Assembly (NCBI GenBank): GCA_045806665.1
Contig: JBJMIW010000038.1
Coordinates: forward strand, 1-19,820
Reading direction: 5' to 3'
Origin: Actinoallomurus sp045806665
GTDB lineage: Bacteria > Actinomycetota > Actinomycetes > Streptosporangiales > Streptosporangiaceae
Length of the DNA stretch: 19,820 nt
Part shown: positions 1-7,634 of the stretch, one piece after another
Layout: every line of letters begins with the position of its first letter
How positions within the stretch are numbered: position 1 is the first letter of the stretch
Notes under the pieces: model-generated
The model's input: the letters and a program-made list of their open reading frames with translations, nothing else
What the model was told of the DNA's origin: nothing
Databases searched by the model: none
Translations under genes and position numbers: made by a program

Positions 1-2
1 CG

Positions 3-68
3 CTGGTGACGTACGTGCGCGACGCCGCACGCGCCGTCTCCCGAGACCTTGGGGCCGCCCGATGGTGA
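3..68 (+). CDS. 3' end of an unidentified gene (partial)
   Basis: Twenty-one codons and a TGA stop are open from the left edge in the frame with mostly G or C third positions; the other long open frame here is arginine-rich and less codon-like. The residues end in SRDLGAARW. Too little remains to name a family. It ends 36 bases before glpK on the same strand, so it may be the preceding gene of the same operon. Confidence 0.45.
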   Translation: MVTYVRDAARAVSRDLGAARW

Positions 69-104
69 CGATCACCGCCCGCGGCGCCCGGAACTGAGGG
101 CCCG

Positions 105-1616
105 ATGGTAGAGCGCTATGTGATGTCCGTCGACCAGGGGACGACGTCGACGCGCTGCATCCTGTTCGACCACGGAGGTCGGCTGGTCTCGGTCACCCAG
201 CGCGAGCACAAGCAGCACTTTCCCCGACCCGGCTGGGTCGAGCACGACGCCATGGAGATCTGGCGCAACCTGGAGCGCATCGCGCCCGAGGCGGTCGCCC
301 AGGCCGGCGCGACGCCCGACCAGGTGGCGGCGCTCGGCATCGCCAACCAGCGCGAGACCACCGTGCTGTGGGACCGGCACACCGGCCGTCCCGTCGGCCG
401 CGCCGTCGTCTGGCAGGACACCCGCACGGACTCCCTCGTCGACGAGCTCGCCGCCCGTCCGAACGCCGACATGGTCCGCGAGCGGTGCGGGCTGCCCCTC
501 GCGACGTACTTCTCGGCCACGCGCGTCCGCTGGCTCTTCGACCACACACCGGGCCTGCGCGAGCGGGCCGAACGCGGCGACGTGGTGTTCGGCACGATGG
601 AGAGCTGGCTCATCTGGAACCTCACCGGCGGTCCCGACGGCGGCGTGCACGTCACCGACGTCACCAACGCCAGCCGCACGCTGCTGATGAACATCACCAC
701 GCTGGCCTGGGACGACGACCTGCTCGCGTTCTTCGACGTGCCGCGGGCCATGCTGCCGGAGATCCGCCCCTCCAGCGAGACGTACGGCCGCGCGACGCGG
801 GTGCTGCCGGGCGTGCGGATCGCCGCCGCGCTCGGCGACCAGCAGGCCGCGCTCTTCGGCCAGACCTGCTTCGCACCCGGCGAGGCCAAGTGCACGTACG
901 GGACGGGCAGCTTCCTGCTCCTCAACACCGGCACCGAACCGGTCCGCTCCACCCACGGCCTGCTCACGACGGTCGGCTACCAGATCGCCGATCAGCCGGC
1001 GGTGTACGCCCTCGAAGGCTCCATCGCCATCACCGGCGCGCTCGTCCAGTGGTTCCGCGACGGGCTCGGGCTGATCGCCAGCGCGCCCGAGATCGAGACG
1101 CTCGCCCGGACCGTCGAGGACAACGGCGGCTGCTACATCGTGCCCGCCTTCTCCGGGCTGTTCGCGCCGTACTGGCGCAGCGAGGCGCGCGGCATCATCG
1201 TCGGACTGACCTCCTACATCACCAAGGGACACCTCGCCCGCGCGGTCCTGGAGGCGACCGGCTGGCAGACCCGCGAGGTCGTCGACGCGATGAACGCCGA
1301 CTCCGGGCTGGCGCTCAAGGCGCTCAAGGTCGACGGCGGCATGACCGCCGACAACCTGCTCATGCAGTTCATCGCCGACGTCCTCGACGTCCCGGTCATC
1401 CGCCCCATGGCGGCCGAGACGGTGTCCCTCGGCGCCGCGTACGCCGCCGGCCTCGCCGTCGGCTACTGGGCCGACCTGGAGGGGCTGCGCCGCAACTGGC
1501 ACCGGGCCGCGCAGTGGCTGCCGAGCATGGACCCCGACCGCCGCGAGACCGAGTACGACAACTGGCGGCGGGCGGTCGAGCGCACCTTCGACTGGATCAA
1601 ACCCGGCGGCAAGTGA
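105..1616 (+). CDS. glpK: Glycerol kinase
   Basis: Cytosolic FGGY-family kinase that phosphorylates glycerol to sn-glycerol 3-phosphate with ATP, trapping it after entry. The product has 503 residues, the usual length. The N-terminal phosphate-binding motif DQGTTSTR starts at residue 10. The glycerol-contact residues known from the E. coli enzyme fall at the same numbers: R83, E84, W103, Y135, D245 and Q246. The C-terminal FGGY motif region, including DGGMTADN, is near residues 408-440. The ATG is preceded by GAGGG with a short 4-base gap. No glycerol facilitator or glycerol-3-phosphate dehydrogenase gene follows; the next gene is convergent and only 12 bases away. Regulation is not visible. 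The family assignment is secure. Confidence 0.97.
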   Translation: MVERYVMSVDQGTTSTRCILFDHGGRLVSVTQREHKQHFPRPGWVEHDAMEIWRNLERIAPEAVAQAGATPDQVAALGIANQRETTVLWDRHTGRPVGRAVVWQDTRTDSLVDELAARPNADMVRERCGLPLATYFSATRVRWLFDHTPGLRERAERGDVVFGTMESWLIWNLTGGPDGGVHVTDVTNASRTLLMNITTLAWDDDLLAFFDVPRAMLPEIRPSSETYGRATRVLPGVRIAAALGDQQAALFGQTCFAPGEAKCTYGTGSFLLLNTGTEPVRSTHGLLTTVGYQIADQPAVYALEGSIAITGALVQWFRDGLGLIASAPEIETLARTVEDNGGCYIVPAFSGLFAPYWRSEARGIIVGLTSYITKGHLARAVLEATGWQTREVVDAMNADSGLALKALKVDGGMTADNLLMQFIADVLDVPVIRPMAAETVSLGAAYAAGLAVGYWADLEGLRRNWHRAAQWLPSMDPDRRETEYDNWRRAVERTFDWIKPGGK

Positions 1617-1628
1617 CCCGGTGGCCCG

Positions 1629-2306
1629 TCAGTACCAGTGGTGGGCCTGCCACCAGCCCCACGCCCGGCAGGGGTCGCCGTAGCGGGAGCCGATGTAGCT
1701 CAATCCCCAGGTGATCTGCGTGATCGCGTTCGTCCGCCAGTCGGGCCCGACCGAGTTCATCTTCGAACCGGGCAGCGCCTGGGCGATGCCGTAGGCGCCG
1801 CTGCCGGGGTTCTCGGCGTTCTCGTTCCAGCCGCTCTCGTGGTTCCACATGGTGAGCAGCGAGGGCCAGCACCGACTCCAGCCCTTCAGCGCGTTCATCT
1901 TCTTGGCGTACGCCTGGTTGTCCGCGGCGCTGGGGTCGTGGCTCATCCTCTTCTTGAACGCCTCCCACGCCCGGCGCTTGGCCTCGGCCGCCGCGCGCTT
2001 CTTCCTGTCGCGCTCGGCGGCGAGTTCGGCCTGGTAGGCGCGCTCCCGCGCGGTGGCCTGGGCGCTGGCCATCATCGGGTCCATCGTGTAGCCCTCGAGG
2101 GACCGCGCGAGGTCGTTCGTGGAGACGTCGGCCGCGGCGCCGGCGGGAGGCTTGCCCTTGCCGAAGTCGACGTTCGCGACGACGACGACCGCGACCAGGA
2201 CGACGAATGTCAGGATAACGCCGGTGCTGCCGAGCGTACGGCGCAGGATCCGCAGTGTGCGCGAACCCGCAGGCCGTTCGGGGGAGGGGGACTTCCGCGG
2301 GGACAT
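1629..2306 (-). CDS. Membrane-anchored lytic-transglycosylase-like protein
   Basis: The 225-residue product has a basic N-terminus, one membrane helix (about residues 28-45), a highly charged helical stretch rich in Ala, Arg, Lys and Glu (about 82-121), and a C-terminal lysozyme-fold domain. The motif WNHESGW at 154-160 supplies the presumed catalytic glutamate E157, followed by GAYGIAQALPGSKM, typical of actinobacterial SLT-like domains. C146 and C213 could form a disulfide. The topology puts the domain outside the membrane, where it would cleave peptidoglycan glycan strands. The ATG has AGGG four bases upstream. The gene converges on glpK and is not obviously linked to it. The fold is clear; the exact substrate and reaction are inferred. 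Confidence 0.88.
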   Translation of the reverse strand: MSPRKSPSPERPAGSRTLRILRRTLGSTGVILTFVVLVAVVVVANVDFGKGKPPAGAAADVSTNDLARSLEGYTMDPMMASAQATARERAYQAELAAERDRKKRAAAEAKRRAWEAFKKRMSHDPSAADNQAYAKKMNALKGWSRCWPSLLTMWNHESGWNENAENPGSGAYGIAQALPGSKMNSVGPDWRTNAITQITWGLSYIGSRYGDPCRAWGWWQAHHWY

Positions 2307-2348
2307 GCACCCTAGCTTGCACCAGTCGCGACAGTGGTGACCCCGTTT

Positions 2349-2378
2349 GTCCAGATATTCAATTGTGACATCTGGGAC
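2349..2378 (-). terminator. Possible stem-loop at the end of the sugar operon
   Basis: An imperfect inverted repeat (GTCCAGAT and ATCTGGGAC, 13-base spacer) lies about 10 bases past the kinase stop codon in an unusually AT-rich patch. There is no T-run after it on the - strand, so a terminator role is weak. It could instead be part of the promoter region of the transglycosylase-like gene, which also reads leftward from 2306. Confidence 0.25.
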
Positions 2379-2388
2379 GAAGCAGGGG

Positions 2389-3357
2389 TCAGCCCGCCGA
2401 GAAGGCGGCGAGCTCCGCGTGGGTGGGCGGGTCGGCCCCCCGCCGCCCGCACGTGACGGCGGCCGCCCGCGCCGCCTCGGCGCACACCTCGGTGATCACC
2501 GAGCCCGGAGCGGAGCGGAGGGCGGGACGGCGCTCGGCCCCGAGCAGCCCCTGCTCGTACAGGCCGGCGAGGACGGCGCTCATGTAGGAGTCGCCCGCGC
2601 CCACCGTGTCGACGACCTCCGCGGCGCACGCCGGGAGATGGAGGGGGGACAGGCGCGGCGCGGCGATCAGGGCGCCGTCCGCCCCGAGCGTCACGATCAC
2701 CACGGCCTCGGTCTCCTCGACCAGCCCGGCGGCGAACCGCCGCGGATGGCCGCCGGGCCGCAGCCACTCCAGATCCGCGTCGCTGATCTTGACGACGTCC
2801 GCCATGTGGATCAGCGACTCGATGCGGGAGCGGGCGTCCGGCAGGAGTTCCATGACGTCCGGGCGGCAGTTCGGGTCGTAGATCAGCGTCGCCGTCTCCC
2901 GCGCCCGGCGGGCGAGGCCGGCCAGCGCCTCGGCCCCCGGAGGCATCACCATGGCGAGGGACCCGACGTGGAGGGCGGCGACGTCGCCGAGCGGTACGCG
3001 GGCCAGTTCGTCGGCGGTCCACTGCCAGTCGGCGGTTCCGGTGATCCGCAGGTCGTACGACGGGGGCCCGCCCTCCTCGTGGTGCACGAACGCCACCGAC
3101 GACGGCTCCGCGGCGGGCGCCACCGCGCCGGTGCCGACCCCGTTGCGTACGAGATGGTCTCGCAGCGTCCGGCCGAACGGATCCTTGCCGATGCGGGCGA
3201 TCATCCGGGTCGGAGTGCCGAGCCGGGCCAGCCCGACGGCCACGTTCGCCGGGCTGCCGCCGGGCAGCGCGAGGTACGGGCCGCCGGGCTCGGCGGCGAC
3301 CAGATCGATGATCGCTTCACCGGCGACCGCGACGACGCGGGCGTCAGGGATCCGCAC
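2389..3357 (-). CDS. PfkB-family sugar kinase, probable fructokinase
   Basis: Ribokinase/PfkB-fold enzyme of 322 residues, expected to phosphorylate the sugar imported by the adjacent transporter. The first PfkB signature GGSPANVAVGLARLG is at 33-47, DPNCRP at 161-166, and the second signature DTVGAGD at 250-256 contains the catalytic base D256 and the anion hole. Translation starts at GTG: AAGGAGG lies 4 bases upstream. It is the last gene of the leftward operon, 31 bases after the transporter ATPase. Its place matches frcK of the rhizobial frcBCAK operon. Fructose as substrate is inferred from the neighbouring binding protein; PfkB sequences alone do not fix specificity. Confidence 0.92.
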   Translation of the reverse strand: MRIPDARVVAVAGEAIIDLVAAEPGGPYLALPGGSPANVAVGLARLGTPTRMIARIGKDPFGRTLRDHLVRNGVGTGAVAPAAEPSSVAFVHHEEGGPPSYDLRITGTADWQWTADELARVPLGDVAALHVGSLAMVMPPGAEALAGLARRARETATLIYDPNCRPDVMELLPDARSRIESLIHMADVVKISDADLEWLRPGGHPRRFAAGLVEETEAVVIVTLGADGALIAAPRLSPLHLPACAAEVVDTVGAGDSYMSAVLAGLYEQGLLGAERRPALRSAPGSVITEVCAEAARAAAVTCGRRGADPPTHAELAAFSAG

Positions 3358-3388
3358 ACACCCTCCTTGGTCGGGCCGCTCGGGCCGG

Positions 3389-4264
3389 TCAGGTCGTTCC
3401 GTCGCCGTTCGGGGCGCCGTCCAGGTTGCCCCGGGCCGCCCCCGTCATGATGGCGACGGTCTCGGCCATGTCCGTCTCCTCGGGGCGGACGACGGCCACC
3501 CGCCGGCCCAGGCGCTGGATGTGGATCCGGTCGGCGACGTCGAAGACCGCGGGCATGTCGTGGCTGATCAGGATGACCGGCAGCCCGCGGTCGCGGACCT
3601 GCCGGATCAGATCGAGCACCATGCCCGACTCCTTGACACCGAGCGCGGCGGTCGGCTCGTCCATGATGACGACGTGCCGGGCGAACGCCGCGCTGCGCGC
3701 GACGGCGACACCCTGCCGCTGCCCACCGGACAGCGTCTCAACCGCCTGCTTCACGGACGGGATGCCGATCTTCAGATCCTGCATGTGGCCGCCGGCCTCG
3801 CCCTGCATCCTCTTATGGTCGAGCATGCGGAACACCCGGCCGAGGACGCCTCTACGGCGCACCTCTCGCCCGAGGAACAGGTTGCTCGCGATGTCGAGCG
3901 CGGGGGCCACGGCCAGGTCCTGGTACACCGTCTCGATCCCGGCCCGCCGGGCGTCCGCCGGGCTGTGGAAGCGCACCGGCCGGCCGTCCAGCAGGATCCG
4001 GCCCTCATCCGGGATCAGCGCACCGGACAGCGCCTTGATCAGGCTGGACTTGCCCGCGCCGTTGTCGCCGATCACGGCCAGGATCTCGCCGGGCAGCAGC
4101 TCGAAGTCCGCGCCGGCCAGGGCCGTGACGTGGCCGTACCGCTTGACGAGACCGTGCGCCTCGAGGACCGGGCGCACGTCGGCGGTGTTCTGCTGCGTCT
4201 CGCTCATGCGCGCCTCGGAGGAGTCCTGGTCCGTGCGCGGCGTGTTCCGGTCCGTCTCGCTCAC
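3389..4264 (-). CDS. frcA: Fructose-type ABC importer, ATP-binding protein
   Basis: Single-domain ABC ATPase that powers the importer; 291 residues from the chosen start. Walker A GDNGAGKSS is at 66-74, the Q-loop glutamine at 115, the signature LSGGQ at 178-182, Walker B ending in D202-E203, and the switch histidine at 235. Unlike RbsA or XylG it has one, not two, ABC modules, as FrcA does. The GTG start at 4264 overlaps the permease stop codon (GTGA) and has AAGGAGG five bases upstream, so the two genes are probably translationally coupled. An ATG 19 codons further in (4207), with its own GAGG, is a credible second start giving 272 residues; the two start regions are duplicates of each other. 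Confidence 0.93.
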   Translation of the reverse strand: MSETDRNTPRTDQDSSEARMSETQQNTADVRPVLEAHGLVKRYGHVTALAGADFELLPGEILAVIGDNGAGKSSLIKALSGALIPDEGRILLDGRPVRFHSPADARRAGIETVYQDLAVAPALDIASNLFLGREVRRRGVLGRVFRMLDHKRMQGEAGGHMQDLKIGIPSVKQAVETLSGGQRQGVAVARSAAFARHVVIMDEPTAALGVKESGMVLDLIRQVRDRGLPVILISHDMPAVFDVADRIHIQRLGRRVAVVRPEETDMAETVAIMTGAARGNLDGAPNGDGTT

Positions 4265-4273
4265 GCGCGCCTC
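4185..4273 (-). repeat. Duplicated ribosome-binding and start-codon segment in frcA
   Basis: Two copies of a segment of about 32 bases lie 57 bases apart in the same reading frame (- strand 4273-4242 and 4216-4185). Each contains GAGGCGCGC, a start codon (GTG, then ATG) and codons for SET. I count 28 of 32 matching bases. The outcome is a 19-residue N-terminal extension that begins with the same tripeptide as the inner start. Confidence 0.7.
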
Positions 4274-5265
4274 CTTCGGGCCAACTGGTCCACGCTCACC
4301 GCGAGGATGACCAGGATTCCGGTGATGAGGACCTGGTAGATGGACGGGACCCCGGTCAGCTGCAGGCCGTTGCGGATCACGCCGACGATGAGCGCGCCGC
4401 ACAGGGCGCCGATGATGCTGCCCCGCCCGCCGAACAGGCTGACGCCGCCCAGCACCACGGCGGTGATGCTGTCGAGGTTGTCCGTCTGCCCGGCCTGCGG
4501 GTCGCCGACCGACGTACGCCCGATGAGCAGGAGCCCGGCGAGGCCGTAGATCGCCCCGGCGACGGTGTAGACGGTGAGGAGCAGGCGGCGGGTCGGGATG
4601 CCGGTCAGCCGGGCGGCCTCGCGGTTGTCGCCGACCGCGTACACGTGCCGGCCGGCCGCCGTCTGGCGCAGCGCGTACCAGGCGACCGCGAACAGCGCCA
4701 GCATCACCACCGAGCCGTACGTGACGTCGGTGTTGCCCAGCGGGAACGTCTGGCCGAGGAAGGTCAGCGACTTCGGCAGACCCGTGATCGTCTGTTCGTT
4801 CGAGTAGACGTGGGTGAGCGCGAAGGCGATGTTCCACGTGCCCAGGGTCACGATGAACGGCGGCAGCTTCGCCATCGTGACCAGCGTGCCGTTCAGCGCG
4901 CCGAACGCCGTGCACACGGCGACGCCGATGAGGATCGCCCAGACGCCCGGCACCCCGCCGCTGACGGCCAGCTTGGTCATGAAGATCGTGCCGAGCGCCA
5001 TCACCGCCCCGTTGGACAGGTCGATTCCGGCGGTGAGGATGACGATGGTCTGGCCGGCGGCGAGCGCGCCGACCACCATCACCTGCTGCACGATCAGGGA
5101 CAGGTTCGCGCCGGTCAGGAACCGGTCGGTGCGGACGGAGAAGTACACGCAGGCCAGCAGGAGCGCGAAGAGCGGGCCCACGGCCGGCAGGGTGAGGAAC
5201 TGCGAGGTCCGCCCGAGCAGGCTCCGCCCGGCGTCGGTGCGGTCGGTCGCGGTAGCGGTCGACAT
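4261..5265 (-). CDS. frcC: Fructose-type ABC importer, permease
   Basis: Integral membrane permease of the RbsC/FrcC class (BPD_transp_2), 334 residues, with many hydrophobic segments after a short polar N-terminus. Family landmarks are AGIDLSNGAVMALG (about 104-117), PPFIVTLGTWNIAF (about 139-152), the cytosolic loop containing GDNREAARLTGIPTRR that would contact the ATPase, and GGVSLFGGRGSIIGALCGA. The ATG lies 4 bases after the frcB stop; only a weak GGGG-type ribosome site within the end of frcB is visible, so coupling to frcB is likely. Its own stop overlaps the frcA start. It would form the homodimeric channel fed by FrcB. Confidence 0.94.
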   Translation of the reverse strand: MSTATATDRTDAGRSLLGRTSQFLTLPAVGPLFALLLACVYFSVRTDRFLTGANLSLIVQQVMVVGALAAGQTIVILTAGIDLSNGAVMALGTIFMTKLAVSGGVPGVWAILIGVAVCTAFGALNGTLVTMAKLPPFIVTLGTWNIAFALTHVYSNEQTITGLPKSLTFLGQTFPLGNTDVTYGSVVMLALFAVAWYALRQTAAGRHVYAVGDNREAARLTGIPTRRLLLTVYTVAGAIYGLAGLLLIGRTSVGDPQAGQTDNLDSITAVVLGGVSLFGGRGSIIGALCGALIVGVIRNGLQLTGVPSIYQVLITGILVILAVSVDQLARRRRA

Positions 5266-5269
5266 CGGC

Positions 5270-6286
5270 TCAGCCCCAGCAGTTGGCCAGGCCGAACTGG
5301 ACGTCCTTGGAGTCCACGCCCGGCTGCGCCTTGTCGGTCACCAGGTTGACGCCGGTGTCGGTGTAGCCGCTCGCCTTCTTGCCGTTCTTGGCGAAGTCGA
5401 CGATCGCGTCCACGCCCTGCGACGCCATCTTCAGCGGGTACTGCTGCGAGGTGGCGGCGATCTGGCCGGACTGCACGGCCTTGACGCCGGTGCATCCGCC
5501 GTCGACCGACACGATCATGACGTTCTTCTCCTTGCCGGCCGCCTTGAGGGCGGTGTACGCGCCCAGCGCCGCCGGCTCGTTGATCGTGTAGACGAGGTTG
5601 ATGTCGGGGGCCTTCTGCAGGCAGTTCTCCATCGCGGTCTGGCCCTTGGCCTGGTCGCCCTGGGTGTTCTGCACGCAGGCGATGCTCGGGTCGCCCTCCT
5701 TGAGGCCGAATCCCTGGAGGAACCCGTTGTGCCGGAGGACGCCCACCGTGATGCCCGGGTTCAGGTCCAGCATGGCGATCTTCGCCGGCTTCGAGCCGAA
5801 GGCCGCCTTGGCGTACTTGCCGATCAGGATGCCGGCGTTCAGGTTGTTGGTGGCGAACAGCGCGTCGGACGCGCTCTGCGGGTCGGTCGGCGTGTCGAGC
5901 GCGATGACCTCGATGCCCTTGGCGCGCGCCTTCTGGATGCTGGGCACGATGGCCTTGGTGTCACTCGGGACGATCAGGATGCCCTTGACGCCCGCCGCGA
6001 TCATGTTCTCCATCGCGGTGACCTGGCTGGCGTTGTCGCCGTCGAACTTCCCGGCCGCGGTCATCAGCTTGATGCCCTTGGCCTGGGCCTCTTTCTGCGC
6101 GCCCTCCTTCATCTTGACGAAGAAGGGGTTGGTGTCGGTCTTGGTGATGAGGCCGACGGTGACGTCACCACCGGAGCCGGAACCCTTCGCGCCCTTGCCG
6201 CAACCGGCCGCCACGAGTGACAGGGCGGCGACGGCGACGACCACGCCGGTACGGCGGCGGTTCGACCTCGAGTTCTCGCGCTTCAT
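5270..6286 (-). CDS. frcB: Fructose-binding lipoprotein of the ABC importer
   Basis: Type-1 periplasmic-binding-fold sugar receptor, 338 residues. The N-terminus has a basic run, a hydrophobic helix and a lipobox ending VAAGC, so C29 should be lipidated and the protein tethered outside the membrane. Segments closely recall rhizobial FrcB: TDTNPFFVKMKEGA, SDTKAIVPSIQKAR, NEPAALGAYTALK, VSVDGGCTGVK, ATSQQYPLKMA and the C-terminal CWG. The ATG at 6286 is chosen because GGAGG lies 7 bases upstream; an in-frame start 18 bases earlier would place that site inside the gene. It is the first gene of the operon and sits behind a predicted promoter with tandem LacI-type operators. Fructose is the best guess for the ligand. 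Confidence 0.94.
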   Translation of the reverse strand: MKRENSRSNRRRTGVVVAVAALSLVAAGCGKGAKGSGSGGDVTVGLITKTDTNPFFVKMKEGAQKEAQAKGIKLMTAAGKFDGDNASQVTAMENMIAAGVKGILIVPSDTKAIVPSIQKARAKGIEVIALDTPTDPQSASDALFATNNLNAGILIGKYAKAAFGSKPAKIAMLDLNPGITVGVLRHNGFLQGFGLKEGDPSIACVQNTQGDQAKGQTAMENCLQKAPDINLVYTINEPAALGAYTALKAAGKEKNVMIVSVDGGCTGVKAVQSGQIAATSQQYPLKMASQGVDAIVDFAKNGKKASGYTDTGVNLVTDKAQPGVDSKDVQFGLANCWG

Positions 6287-6354
6287 GGTGATTCCTCCAA
6301 CCACGCCGTGGATCGCGCCGCGGCAGGTGACGAGCTGGTTCCCCCGAGATTTCA

Positions 6355-6377
6355 GAAACGTTTCCGGGAAACGTTTC
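6355..6377. promoter_or_regulatory. Tandem LacI-type operators
   Basis: Two identical 10-bp perfect palindromes GAAACGTTTC occupy 6355-6364 and 6368-6377, with centres 13 bp apart. The central CG and half-site style fit LacI-family operators, and a LacI-family gene starts 78 bases to the right. They lie at about +1 to +20 of the predicted frcB promoter, a position where a bound repressor would block transcription. Confidence 0.82.
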
Positions 6378-6381
6378 CGCG

Positions 6382-6411
6382 AATGTAGAACCCGCGCGTA
6401 CGGTCTGTCCA
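6382..6411 (-). promoter_or_regulatory. Predicted promoter of the frcBCA-kinase operon
   Basis: On the - strand a -35 box TGGACA (6411-6406), an 18-bp spacer and a -10 box TACATT (6387-6382) fit a housekeeping sigma factor. The start site would be near 6375, giving a leader of about 89 bases before frcB and placing both operators right at the start site. Confidence 0.6.
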
Positions 6412-6454
6412 GAGGCCCGGCACAATCGACCGGGACGTGAGGGAGAGGGCCGGG

Positions 6455-7510
6455 GTGACAACCATTCCGGGCGACGAACAGCGACGCGACAAGGTAACGA
6501 TGCGCGACGTCGCCAGGCGGGCTGGCGTCGGGCTCGCGACCGTGTCACGCGTGATCAACGACAAGCCGGGTGTCGCCACCGACCTGGTCGAACGCGTCAA
6601 GGAGGCGGCCCGCGCCCTCGGCTACCGGCACGACCTCACCGCCAGCAGCCTGCGCCGCGCCGACCGCCGTACCGCGACCATCGCCCTGGTCCTCGAGGAT
6701 GTCGCCAACCCCTTCGCCTCGGTCCTGCACCGCGCCGTCGAGGACGCCGTCCGCGCCGAGAACATGCTCGTCCTCACCGGCAGCAGCGACGAGCACCCCG
6801 AGCGCGAGCACGAGCTCATCGACACCTTCACGCTCCGCCGGGTCGACGGCCTGATCGTGGTCCCCACCGGCGGCACCGACGACCAGCTGGCCGCCGTCCG
6901 CCGCCAGGGCACGCCCATCGTCTGCGTCGACCGGCTCGTCGAACTGGACCAGGTCGACACCGTGACCGTCGACAACCGGGAGGGCACCCGTGCCGCCGTC
7001 CGGCGGCTGCTCACCCTCGGCCACCGGCACATCGCGTTCCTCGGCGACATGGCGTCGATCTGGACCGCGCGGGAGCGGTACGAGGGCTATCGCGAGGCGC
7101 ACGCCGGCGTCGGCCAGGCGGTCGGCGAGCGGCTCGTCCGCCGCGAGATCCGCAGCGCGGATGCCGCCGAGCGTGCGATCGGCGAGATCCTTACCGGCGA
7201 CGACCCGCCGACGGCCGTCTTCGCCGCGCAGAACCTCCTGACCATCGGGGCCGTCCGGGCGTTGCAGTACCTCGGCCTGCAGGACCGCGTCGCGCTCATC
7301 GGCTTCGACGACTTCCCGCTGGCCGACATGCTGCGCCCCGGCGTATCCGTCGTCTCCCAGGACCCCGCCGAGATCGGTCACATCGCCGCGCGGCTCCTCC
7401 TCGGCCGCATCGGCGGCGGCGATCAGCGGCCCGCCCGGCACGTCGTCGTACCGACGGCCTACGTCGCCCGCGGATCAGGCGAGATCACACCTCTCCGCGG
7501 ATCCAGTTGA
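6455..7510 (+). CDS. LacI-family transcriptional repressor of the sugar operon
   Basis: A 351-residue regulator. The helix-turn-helix (TMRDVARRAGVGLATVSRV) is at about residues 15-33, the hinge region with SSLRRADR follows, and a type-1 periplasmic-binding-like ligand domain fills the rest, with FDDFPLADMLRPGVSVVSQ near the end, typical of the family. The GTG at 6455 is preferred: GGGAGAGG lies 6 bases upstream, whereas a GTG 18 bases earlier has no ribosome site. It is divergent from frcB, and the tandem GAAACGTTTC palindromes lie between them, so it probably represses frcBCA-kinase until the sugar or its phosphate binds. Rhizobial FrcR, by contrast, is of the ROK family, so the control gene differs although the transport genes correspond. 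Confidence 0.92.
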   Translation: MTTIPGDEQRRDKVTMRDVARRAGVGLATVSRVINDKPGVATDLVERVKEAARALGYRHDLTASSLRRADRRTATIALVLEDVANPFASVLHRAVEDAVRAENMLVLTGSSDEHPEREHELIDTFTLRRVDGLIVVPTGGTDDQLAAVRRQGTPIVCVDRLVELDQVDTVTVDNREGTRAAVRRLLTLGHRHIAFLGDMASIWTARERYEGYREAHAGVGQAVGERLVRREIRSADAAERAIGEILTGDDPPTAVFAAQNLLTIGAVRALQYLGLQDRVALIGFDDFPLADMLRPGVSVVSQDPAEIGHIAARLLLGRIGGGDQRPARHVVVPTAYVARGSGEITPLRGSS

Positions 7511-7575
7511 TCTACAACGTAAAGGCGGTGGCCGGTACGGTCGCCGGTAACAGGGGCCAGCAGAGGACATATCCG

Positions 7576-7603
7576 TTTATTGCACGGCTTTGACGCCTAA
7601 ACT
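7576..7603 (+). promoter_or_regulatory. Possible promoter of the 957-residue membrane protein gene
   Basis: A -10 like TAAACT (7598-7603) follows a weak -35 like TTTATT (7576-7581) with a 16-bp spacer. The start site would be near 7610, leaving about 25 bases before the chosen ATG with room for the GGAGGGG ribosome site. The rest of 7511-7634 shows only short GC-rich repeats (GGCCGGT, CGCCGGT) with no clear terminator. Confidence 0.4.
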
Positions 7604-7634
7604 CATGGCATCGTTCCGTCGGAGGGGCTGGCGA

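Noticed and set aside
62..97. Short + strand frame (MVTITARGARN) just before glpK
   Set aside because: It has 11 codons, no ribosome site and no family likeness; probably chance.
72..1502. Long - strand open frame antisense to glpK
   Set aside because: It lies wholly opposite a secure glycerol kinase gene, has a low-complexity composition and no ribosome site; such frames are expected opposite GC-rich coding DNA.
3389..4915. 508-residue version of FrcA extending into the permease gene
   Set aside because: The first 200 or so residues are an out-of-frame reading of frcC; the GTG at 4264 with AAGGAGG is the better start.
6287..6304. Earlier start for frcB adding six residues
   Set aside because: The GGAGG ribosome site would then lie inside the coding sequence; the ATG at 6286 is correctly spaced from it.
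6437..6454. Earlier GTG start for the LacI-type regulator
   Set aside because: No ribosome site lies before it, whereas the purine-rich GGGAGAGG lies between it and the GTG at 6455.
7511..7634. GC-rich repeats after the LacI gene as a terminator
   Set aside because: The CCGGT-type repeats do not form a long stem and are not followed by a T-run.
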